This document shows, piece after piece, positions 12,301 to 21,897 of a stretch of 36,911 nt of DNA. Under the pieces are notes generated by a model. The model ran no database searches. It saw only the letters and a list, made by a program, of their open reading frames with translations, and was not told the origin of the DNA. This stretch comes from Amoebophrya sp. AT5.2 (taxonomy: Eukaryota; Sar; Dinophyceae; Syndiniales; Amoebophryaceae). The first letter of the stretch is position 1; each line of letters begins with the position of its first letter. The DNA is taken from the NCBI GenBank assembly GCA_005223375.1, contig RXOD01003923.1:1-36911 (forward strand), read 5' to 3'. The position numbers and the translations under genes were made by a program.

Positions 12301-13409
12301 CTGGGTTTATTACAACCTCCAACTCCATTCGAGGTCGCGCCAGTGTAACCTCCGTAGCCGTACATGTTCAGTCTTTCCTCTGGGTATTGCGCCAGCACCG
12401 GTATCAGCGCCTCGCAGCAGTCGCTCAGGTCTGCTTGCCCGCACACGATCGCGCACACGTTGTGCGGCATGTAGTACTTCGTGTGGTAGTCGCGAATTCG
12501 CTGGTTGCTCAGCACCGCCCGCAGTTCGTGCAAGCGACCCCCCGTCTCCGCTTTCAGGGACTTGTTCTTGTCGGAGAAGAGCATCTCCTTCCGCACGTAC
12601 TCCATTATGTCGTCCATCTCGTTCTCCCGCGCCTGCATCTCGCAGTACACAACGCCGGAATCCACGCCCTCGCCATCAATATGGTGGATTTCGGTGGTAT
12701 ACGCCGAATCCGTCAGCGTCGGGTACAACATGTGGTCCATGTACACCGGAAAAATCTGCAGAAAACCCTCGGCGCCGGCAGTCTCGATCTGTGGTGTCGG
12801 TGTAGTTTTTTGGTGCATGATGAAGAAGTTGTACAATCGATTCGCTTTGGCAGGGGCATCTGTGGAATAAGGCGACCGACGTTCGATGCGTGACTGCTAC
12901 ACACTTTCTTTTCCGACGATTTTTCTGGTTCTGAAGTGGACGTGACCAAGGAATTTACTCAACAGCACCACCACCACCATGCATCACAACTAACTCGAGC
13001 AGTGGAGCTAGAGACCGTACTTAAGTACCGTGTAAGTCGTGTTGTCCGTGTCTGTCCATGCATTGGTGCCTTGGGCGAGGCACTGATTCGCAAGCAAATC
13101 GAGAACTCCTTTGTACGGGTAGTTCTTGCTTCCCATGAAGATCAGATGCTCCAAGGTATGGGGTTCACCGCAATCGTCGAAAGCCTCCGTGTGCACCGAA
13201 AAATACCCGTTCACCAGCGGCGACTTCACTTCTGCGAGACACAGCGCCATGCCGGTGCGCTTGTGGCGCGCCATCCGAATTGGAACGGACTCATACTCGA
13301 TCTCGTACACGATCTCCCACTGATCTGCGACGGGGCCGGCCCGGAGCGTGTAGGGGGACGGTTTGGAGCCAGCTTCAGCGCCATTCGCGGCGCTTAGCGC
13401 GGGACTCAT
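9339..13409 (-). CDS. M16 (pitrilysin/insulinase) family zinc metallopeptidase, C05D11.1/YOL098C-like
   Basis: Exon 1 is 13409-13029 and exon 2 is 12788-9339, about 1,276 residues. The inverted zinc motif is HTLEH (His84, Glu87, His88), followed by FMGSKNYPYKGVLDLLANQCLAQGTNAWT in family style. A third zinc ligand is probably Glu160 in TTEIHHIDGEG. The segment YPTLTDSAYTTEIHHIDGEGVDSGVVYCEMQ and the following YHTKYYMPHNVCAIVCGQ are characteristic of the C05D11.1/YOL098C branch. Such enzymes are two-halved clamshell peptidases that degrade peptides inside the cell or organelles; no clear targeting peptide is visible. The start at 13409 (MSPALSAANG) is preferred over ATG 13502 because the extra 31 residues are not family-like. 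An acidic Glu/Asp/Gly-rich insertion at about residues 823-865 makes the protein longer than the roughly 1,000-residue family members. Confidence 0.9.
12789..13028 (-). other. Predicted 240-bp intron in the M16 peptidase gene
   Basis: The donor is TACACG/GTACTTAAG and the acceptor is CGACACCACAG/ATCGAG on the coding strand, phase 0 on both sides. It joins ...TDTDNTTYT to IETAGAEGFLQIFPVY, exactly where the M16 domain needs continuity. The first 12 intron bases, GTACTTAAGTAC, form a perfect palindrome. Confidence 0.9.
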
Positions 13410-14464
13410 GATGGAGAGTTCTATGTATACTGTGACCCTTTTATGCGTTGAAGCTGAAGGTGGTGATGGTGCCCAGTAGTCGTAGTAACGAACAAACAAC
13501 AAAGGGCCAGTCCTAGTCGTAGTCCTAGTTCTAGTACGTCTAGGTCTACTTGCAATTAGAAATGAGGCGTTGTAGTTGGAGAACTAGTTCTCGGCTTGTA
13601 GAGAGCAATCATTCAAGGAATCGAATGAAGAGAAAGAGAATGAGTAGGTAGGCGACAAAAAACCACTAAAAAAGTGCCCAGCACGAGCAACTGCAACAGC
13701 GAGAGACGTGGAGCAAAGCCGAATTTCCGTTGTAGCGAGATCTTCACTGTCACGATGATCGGTCCGCACGAGCAAGGCGTGGACAAGAACGATGCAAGAT
13801 ACCCTATCAATCTGGGTGCACCAGCAGCATCAAATCACCGTCAGGACAAGACGGCGCTAAATTTTGTATTTTTTGGTCGAGGAGGACGAGCTTGAGCTAC
13901 GTGCGATTTCTTGAATTCCCATGAACATGAACTTGCAGCACGGAGTCGGAGACAGGTGACCTACTAGTACAGGAGGGACGCACGTCTGCGCGCATGGACC
14001 CCATGCCCATCATCCAGGGAGCAGAATTCCTGAACTAGGAGGGCATCTGCTTGCTTACTTATGCGGAACATAAAGACGAGCGGAACTTCAAATTCAAAGT
14101 AAAATACACGGCGTTGTTCGGTTCTTTATTCATTGCAACACCCAAAACATTAGCATCAGTATCAGAAGAGCAAGTACGTAGAAGTAGTACGCAAAGTCAG
14201 AATGGAATATTAATCTTTCAAAGGAACGAAGACGAAGTCGAAGGAATCAATGAGCTAAATGGAAACCGCTAGGTAGTGTACGTAGTGGCGGTAGAGCGAC
14301 CGCAGTCGCGTTCGAATGGTACAAGCAAAAGTCATGTTCTGAGAGATGTTCGATCGATCAATCTGAATCTGTGCGATGAGAGATGTTCAAGGCTACTGAG
14401 ACACTTTGTTTCATCATGCCTTTGTCAGTTTGAGAAGCATCGGACGTATTTCTTGGAATCGTTG
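13410..14464. other. Intergenic stretch upstream of the M16 gene, up to the retrotransposon
   Basis: No supported gene. A degenerate CTAG/GTAG-rich run lies near 13508-13550. Open frames here are short (under about 75 codons) and lack domain features. The region should contain the peptidase promoter and leader, but no TATA-like or other motif can be assigned with confidence. Confidence 0.55.
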
Positions 14465-14680
14465 TTTTTCTCCGCTGTTCTTGTGTCATTATTTTTGAAG
14501 TGGAACTGAAGGCAGTGCGTTTGAACTGCGCCCTGGTGCAGTAGTCACACCGAAACAGCGGCTCGCCGAACTGGGGAGACGATGTAGTCATCAGCATATC
14601 GACCACACAAGACCAAAACAAACTGCTGTAGGATCAAGTATAGACCGATAGTAAAAGCCCTATGACCATATCGTGGCGGC
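14465..14680. repeat. Split direct repeat A1 (outer, left)
   Basis: This 216-bp sequence matches 21514-21729 with a single A/G difference (TTGAACTG here, TTGAGCTG there). It starts with TTTTTCTCCGCTG and ends at CGTGGCGGC. It forms the 3' end of the element relative to its genes. Confidence 0.95.
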
Positions 14681-15023
14681 AGCCGCAAGAACAGGTGAGC
14701 TTCGACCACTCGTGACGCTCCAACTTCGGAGCATCTGGATCGTAGGCGCGGGGTGATTCGGTGAAATTGGACCGGATCAAATGAGAGGAGCAAGCAAAAG
14801 AGTACATTATTTATGAAGCGCTTCGCTCAAATCAACGAGCGAGAGAGAGCTATGAAATGGAGTTTATGCGAATGAGAGAATATGAGAAAGAGCGAGTAAG
14901 AGAAAGTGCTCATCAAACGTGACGAGTGGGAGTAAAAAAGCGAACCGGCCAAAACATAGCTATGTAGAAAAAGAAGAGAAGAAGAAAAGAAAAGAGCTTC
15001 AGCCGGACCAGAGGTAGAAAGAT
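14681..15023. other. Element 3' untranslated region between RT stop and A1 repeat
   Basis: About 340 bases without a gene. The part from 14830 to 15000 is purine-rich (GAGA/AAAG runs) on the plus strand. No second copy of this sequence is seen near A2. Confidence 0.6.
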
Positions 15024-17288
15024 CTAGAACTCAGCTAGACTTTCGGGATCGGCGAAAACAGCCATCGACTCTGCGGAGATTGCGCTAGAGAGAAACTGCG
15101 AGACATCTTTTTGCATTGCTAAGGCGCGTGCCTTCGCCATCACATCTTCCGACACCGTCTCCACGCTGGTGAAGAAACTCGGGTAGAACTTCAGCACGTA
15201 ATCGAGGAACTCCGGGCGGGTCCCTATGTCGCTGGGGTTGTAGTCGGTGGGAACTCGGTCCACCCATGCGACGATGTCGGCGAACGAGGCAAGGGACCAG
15301 AAGCAGAGGGCTCCCAGTGCCATCGGCTTGCTCGGTGAGGACTGGTTCAGGAGGCCGTCCTTGGCAGAGTCGTTGTCGATTGCTACCCGCACGAACTTCC
15401 CTTTGATTGCAGCCGCGAAATGGAGCAGCCCGAACGAAGGAGCAACTATTTCCAACAGGTTGATGGGGTGCTTAGCGGAGGCCGGATTGGTCTCATCCTG
15501 CCTAATGGGCATTTTGATCATCCGAACTGAGTCTCCATCCACCAGCACAGCGCAAAACCAACCGGACTTGTGCTGAAACGAAGCGTCCGTGTAGAGCGTG
15601 ACGTTGCTCGCGGCCGGGTCCTCAAACTTGGTCGTTTTCGTAAGCGGCAGGTTCACTAACTCCTTCACGGACCTCAGGCAAAGGGCCAGCTTCTCCGAGA
15701 AAACCCGGGGAATGCCGTCCGGGAGATTGATGTAGTTGGAAAGCGGCTTCAACAACGGGTTGTACATCCTATCGACCAAACTGGCCAGGATGAACATGGT
15801 TTTCCCGTGTAACCTGTTCGCCTCCGAGATCGTGAGCGAAGAAGAGGAGAGCGCCTTGTCGATCATCCCGTTGATCTCCGACTTCCTCGCTAAACTGACG
15901 AAGAAAAACGGGGCATCATTCGCCACGTCGAAAAAGAGCCCCAAGATCTCGATGAGGCTCCCGAACTTGGCTTTTTTGTCGTGGAACGGAAAGCCGAGTG
16001 CGCTGAAGAGCTTTCGCATCACCTCGATCGCGACTGCGCCAAACGGCTTCGGAACTGGACCGCTGAAGTCGTCTACGTAAACGCTAATTAGGAGGAGGAG
16101 GAGGCCGCGGGCGATGAACTGTAGGGCCCAGGAAATCCGGCAGTAGTCCACAACTGAGTGGACGTTCCCAAACAACAGAACTAGGCCCTCGAACAAGAGC
16201 CACCGGCCGAGTTTTCGGTCCCAGACTCCGAACCGGTTGTGTTTGCGATGCGCTGGGTGGACGCAGATCGTGTTGTACGCTTTGTAAGCATCGATGATGA
16301 TCATAACTATATCGATCATCGAACTCGCTGCTTCCTGTTTCCGCTCCTTGCTGCTCTGTTTGTCCTCCTCCCTGCACTGGTGCGCGCTTCTGCTGCCGAA
16401 GACCGGTTTCAACAGCTCCGGAGGGATCGGTGTCCCGTCCTCGATCAGCCGCGTGAAGGCCTCTTCGAACAGCAGCTCCATTTTGCGTCCCTTTTTAACT
16501 ACCCTGCGCGTGAACGAGACTACGTTCATCTCTCGCATGCTTGGGTCCTTCAGCACGTGCGCCGCGGCGAGGATGGCTGCAGGTGTGGCCATCGGAGGGG
16601 ACCGCTCCATGCAGCTGCGGTCGTTCGCAGCTAGCGCCGGATCTATCATCCGAATCTTCGTTTTTTGTTGAATTCCGTACCGCGGGAAGATGTGCGACGA
16701 GGACCAGCCTTCTGCCCGTGCTTCCTCAACTGTCAGAGGGCCGCGGCATCTGACATGGCGCAAAACTTCCTCGTACTCGCACTCTTCAAGTGTCTGCCGC
16801 ATAACCTCGTCCAACTCTTCATCGGTCCACTTCGCCGGCGGCTGCTTGATCACGAAGCTCTCGAAATTGGGGATGAGCGGTTCGGACGACATGTTTTTTC
16901 GTTTCCTGACGTGCGGGCTCCATGACCAAGGGCACCCGCAGTAGCCTAAGGTACGGCCACCTCGTACCAGAACTTGGAAGGCGAGCTCGTCGCGCTTGTG
17001 GAAGATTTCGCAGAGGAGTTTGAAGAGGCCAACGCTGTACTTCCAGTGAAATTCGTACACCTCGCGTGGCATGATGCTCTTCAGGTGCTTGTCGGAGACG
17101 CTCGAGATCGAAGAAAGAAAATCGATCTCTTCATGCACCTGCATGCTCACGCCGTCGAAGTCAACATCGAGAAGGGATTGCTCGACCTTCTCAAATGGAC
17201 TTTTTTTCTGCTTGTCGACGGCCATCCTGATGAGCATGCTTTTGAGCTTACGCTCGTACTTTTCGCAGTAACCCGTCGCCTCCTCCAT
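15024..17288 (-). CDS. Reverse transcriptase with RNase H domain (retrotransposon Pol)
   Basis: From ATG 17288 the protein has 754 residues. RT motifs in order: FPRYGIQQKTKIRMIDP (201-217), motif A IIDAYKAYNTICVHP (Asp333), motif B with LLFGNVHSVVDY (371-382), catalytic YVDD (404-407) and a downstream ILGLFFDV (448-455). An RNase H domain follows, with acidic residues Asp568 (LYTDAS), Glu613 (LLEIV), Asp638 (AIDND) and Asp687 in NPSDIGTR, the N..D..(S/T)R ending typical of DIRS-order and related elements. It copies element RNA to DNA and removes the RNA strand. The frame stays open 184 codons further upstream (to 17840), but that part is Phe/Ser-rich and translates a T-run, so the start near 17288 is preferred. 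An unusually long stretch (about 115 residues) separates the first RT motif from motif A. No protease or integrase domain is present. Confidence 0.9.
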   Translation of the reverse strand: MEEATGYCEKYERKLKSMLIRMAVDKQKKSPFEKVEQSLLDVDFDGVSMQVHEEIDFLSSISSVSDKHLKSIMPREVYEFHWKYSVGLFKLLCEIFHKRDELAFQVLVRGGRTLGYCGCPWSWSPHVRKRKNMSSEPLIPNFESFVIKQPPAKWTDEELDEVMRQTLEECEYEEVLRHVRCRGPLTVEEARAEGWSSSHIFPRYGIQQKTKIRMIDPALAANDRSCMERSPPMATPAAILAAAHVLKDPSMREMNVVSFTRRVVKKGRKMELLFEEAFTRLIEDGTPIPPELLKPVFGSRSAHQCREEDKQSSKERKQEAASSMIDIVMIIIDAYKAYNTICVHPAHRKHNRFGVWDRKLGRWLLFEGLVLLFGNVHSVVDYCRISWALQFIARGLLLLLISVYVDDFSGPVPKPFGAVAIEVMRKLFSALGFPFHDKKAKFGSLIEILGLFFDVANDAPFFFVSLARKSEINGMIDKALSSSSLTISEANRLHGKTMFILASLVDRMYNPLLKPLSNYINLPDGIPRVFSEKLALCLRSVKELVNLPLTKTTKFEDPAASNVTLYTDASFQHKSGWFCAVLVDGDSVRMIKMPIRQDETNPASAKHPINLLEIVAPSFGLLHFAAAIKGKFVRVAIDNDSAKDGLLNQSSPSKPMALGALCFWSLASFADIVAWVDRVPTDYNPSDIGTRPEFLDYVLKFYPSFFTSVETVSEDVMAKARALAMQKDVSQFLSSAISAESMAVFADPESLAEF

Positions 17289-17999
17289 GGCTACAACTCC
17301 TAGGGCTAAAACTGCGAGGAAAAGGAGCGCGCTCGAGGAACTCGAATGTCTCTCAAAGCTTCTATGTGAAGAGAAGGCAGAACTCGCTCCCGGTGCAGGT
17401 TCGCAACACCTCTCGCTGCTCACCCTTCCACTGCACTCGAAAGAACTGAACGCAACGAGCATCAACTGGGAGGAAAAGGCCCGACCTGAGGGCAACTGGC
17501 TCGCTGCACGAGCTGGAAGCGGTGTAAATGATCTTTCGAACTTTAAGGCCTGGCAAACTTGGCACCAGGATAAATGTCCTCTGAAAGAAAAACTGAGAGT
17601 CGCAAAAGTACGGCAAAGAGATAGCTTTCGTAGGTGAGAGGAACTTACACTCACAACCTGGAACATCGAACTTCGCAGCACGCAACTGAAGGCACTGAGG
17701 GGAGTCTGTCTTAAGAGACGAGAAGTAGAAAGCCGTGAACTATCATCGGATACGGAGCTGATGCACAAAAAAAAAAAAAAACTTGGAGTGCCAGAGTGGT
17801 AGAAGAGCTTTTCGAAAAAAGTAGTAAGACGTCGTTTCAAATGTTATATTCCTCGTGCATAGAGCTTAAAAGAGATAGAAACTCAGCCTAACTTTGAAGG
17901 GCAACTTGATCGGATGGCGAAACAGCTTTCAGAAGAAAAACTCGTCAGACTGCAGACACTTCGGAAAAACTCATCAATCGCAAAACTTCCTCCGCTCGC
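17289..17999. other. Spacer between the RT and Gag-like genes of the retrotransposon
   Basis: About 700 bases. The minus-strand RT frame is open through 17840 but without protein-like composition. A 15-base A-run lies near 17766-17780 on the plus strand (a T-run on the coding strand). Possible internal leader for RT translation; no motif can be assigned. Confidence 0.5.
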
Positions 18000-19457
18000 T
18001 TAGCGCGGCTGTTGCTGCTGCTGCATTTGCATCAGGTTCAGCAGCTGCATCATGGGGCTCAACTGGACTTGACCCTGCGGCTGCTGCATCATCTTCTGCG
18101 CCATGTTCGGCATTTGCATCATCGGTTGCTGCTGCATCTGCATCTGAGGCTGCTGGACAAACTGCTGTTGCTGGGGGACGGGGACGCTGTTCATGCCGAA
18201 CCCAAACTGCATGGGTTGCGGAGCCTGCACTTGTCCGGCCGGCGGAACGGGGATGCACAGCCAGGATTCGAACTGGATGTTACGCAACTGGCGTTTCCCG
18301 TATTTCGACTTTTTGATTTTCTCGTAGGTGACCTGATCCAGTTGTCCCTTCGCCGGATGCATGCCATGCTGGCATCGCATGATGCCATCCGGGCCGGCGA
18401 ACGTCTGCCGGTTGCAGGGGGTGCGTTTGAGGTAATGCCAGCAGACTTGCGGCAACTTCTCATTTTGCTGTTGCTGACTCGCACCACCACCTCCTTGCAT
18501 CTGCTGCTGACCGCCTTGCATCAACTGTCGACCTTGCATTTGCTGCTGGCCAGCGAAACCGCCTCCGAACGGCGACGACGCCTCCATGCTGCCCTGCGAC
18601 GCACGGCGCACCGGTCCGTAGCTGACGGGCTGGCTACCAGGAAATCCGGGGGGCATCATGATTTCCAGGCAGGCGGAGGTACTGGTAAACGTGTCGACCT
18701 TCTGGCGGAGGCGGGGGAGGAATTCCACGTTAAACATGGCGGCGAGTCGGTCTTGATAAGTGGTCTGCACTCCACCCTGGAGGCGGTCTCCGACCTTATC
18801 TTTGCCCTTCTCGAAAATGCACTGCCAGCAGAATTCTTCCAGCTGTGCCTCCCACACGTCCTTGGAGAGGTTTTGCGGGAGCCGATCGATGAGGGTCTCG
18901 TACCCGTCGCGGAGGACGCCGAACTGGACGTCGGTTAGCACGTGGTTGGCACGGCCATTCACCGTGAGGGCCTTGATCAGGCGCAGGAACGTGATTGGCA
19001 GTCTGAGGCCTTTGCCCGGACCGCCTTGCACCTCGATCTGGACGCTTTTCGCGTTCGAATGGAACGCGCGTTTGCGGATCGTGTCGCTTACCGCCCGGAA
19101 CTCGTGGGAGGTGATGTACAACTTGGAGGCGCAATCGTTGTACGCGTTTGCGTGCGCTGCCGTCTCCTGTTCTGTGATCGGTGGGCTGTCAACCAAGTCG
19201 TTGACAACACCGACCAACTGACCCTGGATGTTTCCTTGTCCCGGCACGCCGGCGCCGCCGGCTCCGGCAGCTGCACCTACTGCTGCTCCACCAACTCCTC
19301 CACCACCGGCTCCACCACCGCCAGCTCCACCACCGCCACCTGCGGGGTTCGGGGGTGGGGGCGGGGGGTTCGGGTTCGCGCCTGGGCCGGGGTTCGCGCC
19401 CGGGCCGGGGTTCGCTCCCGGGAGGCCATTTCCTCCGAGGATTCCCGCGAGATTCAT
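18000..19457 (-). CDS. Probable Gag-like protein with Gly/Pro-rich N terminus and CCCH-type zinc motif
   Basis: The frame gives 485 residues. Residues about 10-75 are Gly, Pro and Ala repeats (GANPGP units, then poly-Pro and Gly-rich). A folded, helical-looking segment spans about 85-290. A zinc-knuckle-like motif follows: Cys339-x8-Cys348-x13-Cys362-x4-His367, a CCCH spacing that could bind nucleic acid. The last 80 residues are very rich in Gln and Met. Position between the recombinase and RT genes, the zinc motif and low-complexity ends suggest a nucleocapsid/Gag role for packaging element RNA (inference; there is no strong family signature). The ATG at 19457 (MNLAGILGG) is the first in the frame and the stop is at 18000. 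No capsid-type homology can be claimed from sight. Confidence 0.72.
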   Translation of the reverse strand: MNLAGILGGNGLPGANPGPGANPGPGANPNPPPPPPNPAGGGGGAGGGGAGGGGVGGAAVGAAAGAGGAGVPGQGNIQGQLVGVVNDLVDSPPITEQETAAHANAYNDCASKLYITSHEFRAVSDTIRKRAFHSNAKSVQIEVQGGPGKGLRLPITFLRLIKALTVNGRANHVLTDVQFGVLRDGYETLIDRLPQNLSKDVWEAQLEEFCWQCIFEKGKDKVGDRLQGGVQTTYQDRLAAMFNVEFLPRLRQKVDTFTSTSACLEIMMPPGFPGSQPVSYGPVRRASQGSMEASSPFGGGFAGQQQMQGRQLMQGGQQQMQGGGGASQQQQNEKLPQVCWHYLKRTPCNRQTFAGPDGIMRCQHGMHPAKGQLDQVTYEKIKKSKYGKRQLRNIQFESWLCIPVPPAGQVQAPQPMQFGFGMNSVPVPQQQQFVQQPQMQMQQQPMMQMPNMAQKMMQQPQGQVQLSPMMQLLNLMQMQQQQQPR

Positions 19458-19790
19458 TGTGCTAGCTAAGGACTGCTCTTCGTGACAACTAACTTACTGA
19501 AAACTGCAGCACAGCCTTCTCCTGAGTCGCTGCTGAAAAACGAAGAAGTTATCTGAGAGCGATAGTTGTTAGATTTAGGCGAAAAAGCAAACAAGAAGGC
19601 AAAGTATTTAAGTAAGGAACTGGCCCTGTGGGCAACGCTCAGCGGAAAAATTGTTCCGGGCAACTTTGCGTGAAGAAGAAAAACTTGGCCCGTAGCCGAA
19701 CTTCGAGAACACAGCGAAACTTGGAAACACAACGAACTACGCGTCGAAATTAGCGCGAAAGGTAGCTTCATCAAGGAAAAACATGGTTTC
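19458..19790. other. Spacer between the Gag-like and recombinase genes of the retrotransposon
   Basis: 333 bases with no supported gene, A-rich on the plus strand. It is likely the leader of the Gag-like gene. No repeat or motif is recognised. Confidence 0.5.
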
Positions 19791-21160
19791 TCAGGGGATA
19801 AATGAAAACCCCTTGTACTTGTTCAGTTTGTATGAGTTGGAACGGTTGTAAAACTTCTGCATGTTGTCTCCTTGCCACCGTAAATGGCAGGAGATTCTTT
19901 CCCGAGTGATGGAGCAACTCATCAGTTGCTGTAAGCATCCAACTCTCATGCAGTGCGTCCTTGTATGGCCGAAAAGCTCGGAGATGCACGCGATGAACTC
20001 CTCCTTCCACTCCGTGTCGTTGGCGATCGTTGGGATGCACTGGTGCGGGCAAAGGCTCTCGAGCCCTTCTTTTTCGCAGAGGCAGGAGACAAAAACTTGT
20101 TTGATCGCGTTGCTCTTCAGCACGTGCCCCCGCATGTCCAGCATGAAGATTTGGCTTTTCGGGTTGTACTTAAAGTCCCCGGCGAAAGTTTGAAATTCGT
20201 TCTTGTCCTTGTCCGCTACACCGTAGGCTGCAGCCGGGATTTCGGTCGCGAATTCTTCTTGCTCGTCCTCCGAGTTGTACGCTTCTGCGTCGACTTTTAC
20301 TTCTGCGGCGCTAGCGAAATCGCATTTCCCGCCGAACTTAACGTGGTGTAAAATTGTCCGTCTGCGCAAACCAAAAAGAAAGCCGATTGCGACTGCAGAG
20401 GCGAAAGTAGGCCGAAGTGCGGCTACGTCAACTACGTCAGCGCAAGTAGGATACCCGGGGCTTGCTCGTGCTCGAACTTTCCGGCACGGCGTTGTCGCCC
20501 AACTACAGCCCTGACAGCTGCTTCGTCCTCTGTGCTCATATCGAACGCGCCGTCGATACACTTCAGGCGCGCTATCGTTGTGCTGACGTAATTGTCTGCT
20601 GTCGCGAAGAAGGCTTTGTCCTCGTCCCCTACTAGCGCCGTGAAGTAGTCGATCGCCTTCGTCCTCGTTATGGGGAACGGGATGGTTTTTCGTGCGCTCA
20701 TGACGCTGATGTAACGTTTCACCCGCGAATCTTCGGCGTTGAGGCCTGGTCTGGACAGAATTTGTTTTCGCGCTGCTTCGAAGCGATCGTTGTTCGCCAC
20801 TAGCGCTAACGCCTTGTTGAACTGTTTCGATTCTTTGGTGTTCTCTGCTGCGTCTCTGCACAGCTGCACCAGGTAGCGTTGAGAATTCGGGTCAACGCCT
20901 GGTAACTTCGAAGAAGTAGAAGAATAAGCTGAAGCGGAACTGGAGCTTGCTTTTGCGTAGGGACCTGGGGCCTGTTTTGGCTTCGCTTTGCTGCGGTTGC
21001 GAACTGCTAAACCGTTTGCCCCGTAAACGAAGCCGCCCGTGGTTCGAGGAGGTGCTCCTGGTTGTTGCTGCTGCCCGCCGCCGGAGGCTTGAATTTGGGC
21101 AGCTAGTGCTGCTTCGAATGCGGCATTGCCGTCACCGGGAGCGTCTTCGTCCATCGTCAA
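19791..21160 (-). CDS. Tyrosine recombinase of the retrotransposon, encoded in two frames (-1 shift)
   Basis: The first frame runs from ATG 21160 to the stop at 20432 (242 codons) and holds a Gln/Ala/Ser-rich N terminus and an alpha-helical core-binding-like part. The catalytic part lies in the -1 frame and ends at 19791. Together they give about 456 residues. Catalytic boxes: Arg in AIGFLFGLRRRTI (20366-20364 region), His-x-x-Arg in THCMRVG (His at 19955-19953), Trp in HLRWQGDN, and the nucleophile Tyr in MQKFYNR (19850-19848). The W..D.....Y arrangement resembles Ngaro and DIRS recombinases. The enzyme would insert a circular DNA intermediate by strand exchange. The frame change can occur anywhere in 20434-20861 where both frames are open, but CCCGGGT at 20453-20459 is the best site. 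Alternatively this copy carries a one-base inactivating change. Confidence 0.85.
20453..20459 (-). promoter_or_regulatory. Candidate -1 ribosomal frameshift heptamer in the recombinase gene
   Basis: On the coding strand the heptamer reads C CCG GGT in the zero frame, the X-XXY-YYZ form, 18 bases before the zero-frame TAG. A slip of one base back gives CCC GGG TAT and enters the frame with the catalytic residues. Y = G is atypical for eukaryotic slippery sites, so efficiency is doubtful. I could not fold the downstream sequence. Confidence 0.4.
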
Positions 21161-21252
21161 GCTAAACTGGTAGCTTCCAGGAAATAAATTCTAAGTTCTA
21201 AATTGAGAAGGGAGGAGAGAAAATATCGTCTGATGGGGATTTGGGGAGAAAG

Positions 21253-21518
21253 AAAGCGAAATATGGGGAAAATAGGTAAAACGAAGGGTAACTAACCCAA
21301 CGATAACTGCCCCGCCTTACTCTGTTGTCCCTTAGATATTTTCACTTCGCTCCACTTCTCTCTTCTATTTCATTCCATACATCTGCCGCGCAAACGTACA
21401 GCAACATGAACACGACTCTGTCCGAAGATGTTGCTTTCCTGCGCGGAAAGGAGGAAGTATTTATTTGACACCATCACGCGGGAAAAACATACAAAAACAA
21501 GCTTTTGCTACTATTTTT
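21253..21518. repeat. Split direct repeat B1 (inner)
   Basis: 266 bp starting AAAGCGAAATATGGGG and ending TTGCTACTATTTTT. It matches 21898-22163 with two differences (ATGAACAC/ATGAGCAC and AAGCTTTT/AAGTTTTT). Its end runs directly into A2, sharing TTTTT at 21514-21518. Confidence 0.95.
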
Positions 21519-21729
21519 CTCCGCTGTTCTTGTGTCATTATTTTTGAAGTGGAACTGAAGGCAGTGCGTTTGAGCTGCGCCCTGGTGCAGTAGTCACACC
21601 GAAACAGCGGCTCGCCGAACTGGGGAGACGATGTAGTCATCAGCATATCGACCACACAAGACCAAAACAAACTGCTGTAGGATCAAGTATAGACCGATAG
21701 TAAAAGCCCTATGACCATATCGTGGCGGC
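21514..21729. repeat. Split direct repeat A2 (inner)
   Basis: 216 bp nearly identical to A1 at 14465-14680. It directly follows B1. The B1-A2 junction reproduces what results when the outer end of B2 (22163) is joined to the outer end of A1 (14465). Confidence 0.95.
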
Positions 21730-21897
21730 GACGCCCAACTGCGAGTGCAGCGAGGGACGTCGCAGACGAAAAGCCGCCACCTGCGAGCCCGCACAAAGCA
21801 GCTGTAAGAGTCGGGAACTGGACCACAAACACCTAGTAAAAGGAAAGAAGAAAAGAACTCAGCGTCACAAAGGGACGGGTGTGCTAAGCCCGGAGCT
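21730..21897. other. Unique 168-bp spacer between A2 and B2
   Basis: This sequence is not part of either repeat and has no second copy next to A1. On the coding strand it lies in the 5' leader of the element, upstream of the recombinase gene. No open frame of note. Confidence 0.6.

Noticed and set aside
10666..12893. Frames overlapping the M16 gene (minus 10666-12135 and plus 11055-12893)
   Set aside because: G/C-rich shadow frames with Arg/Gly- or Leu/Arg/Val-rich composition, lying wholly inside the strongly supported peptidase exon.
13014..13032. 12-bp palindrome GTACTTAAGTAC as a protein-binding operator
   Set aside because: It coincides with the splice donor of the M16 intron and is a single short palindrome, likely chance.
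14358..14793. Minus-strand frames within the A repeats (for example 14358-14621 and 21461-21670, with an RCDYC motif)
   Set aside because: They exist because the repeat is duplicated; they are short, differ in their ends and resemble no known protein.
17766..17780. A-run as a poly(A) tail of a retroposed copy
   Set aside because: It lies inside the element between two of its genes and on the strand opposite to them; no retroposed unit ends there.
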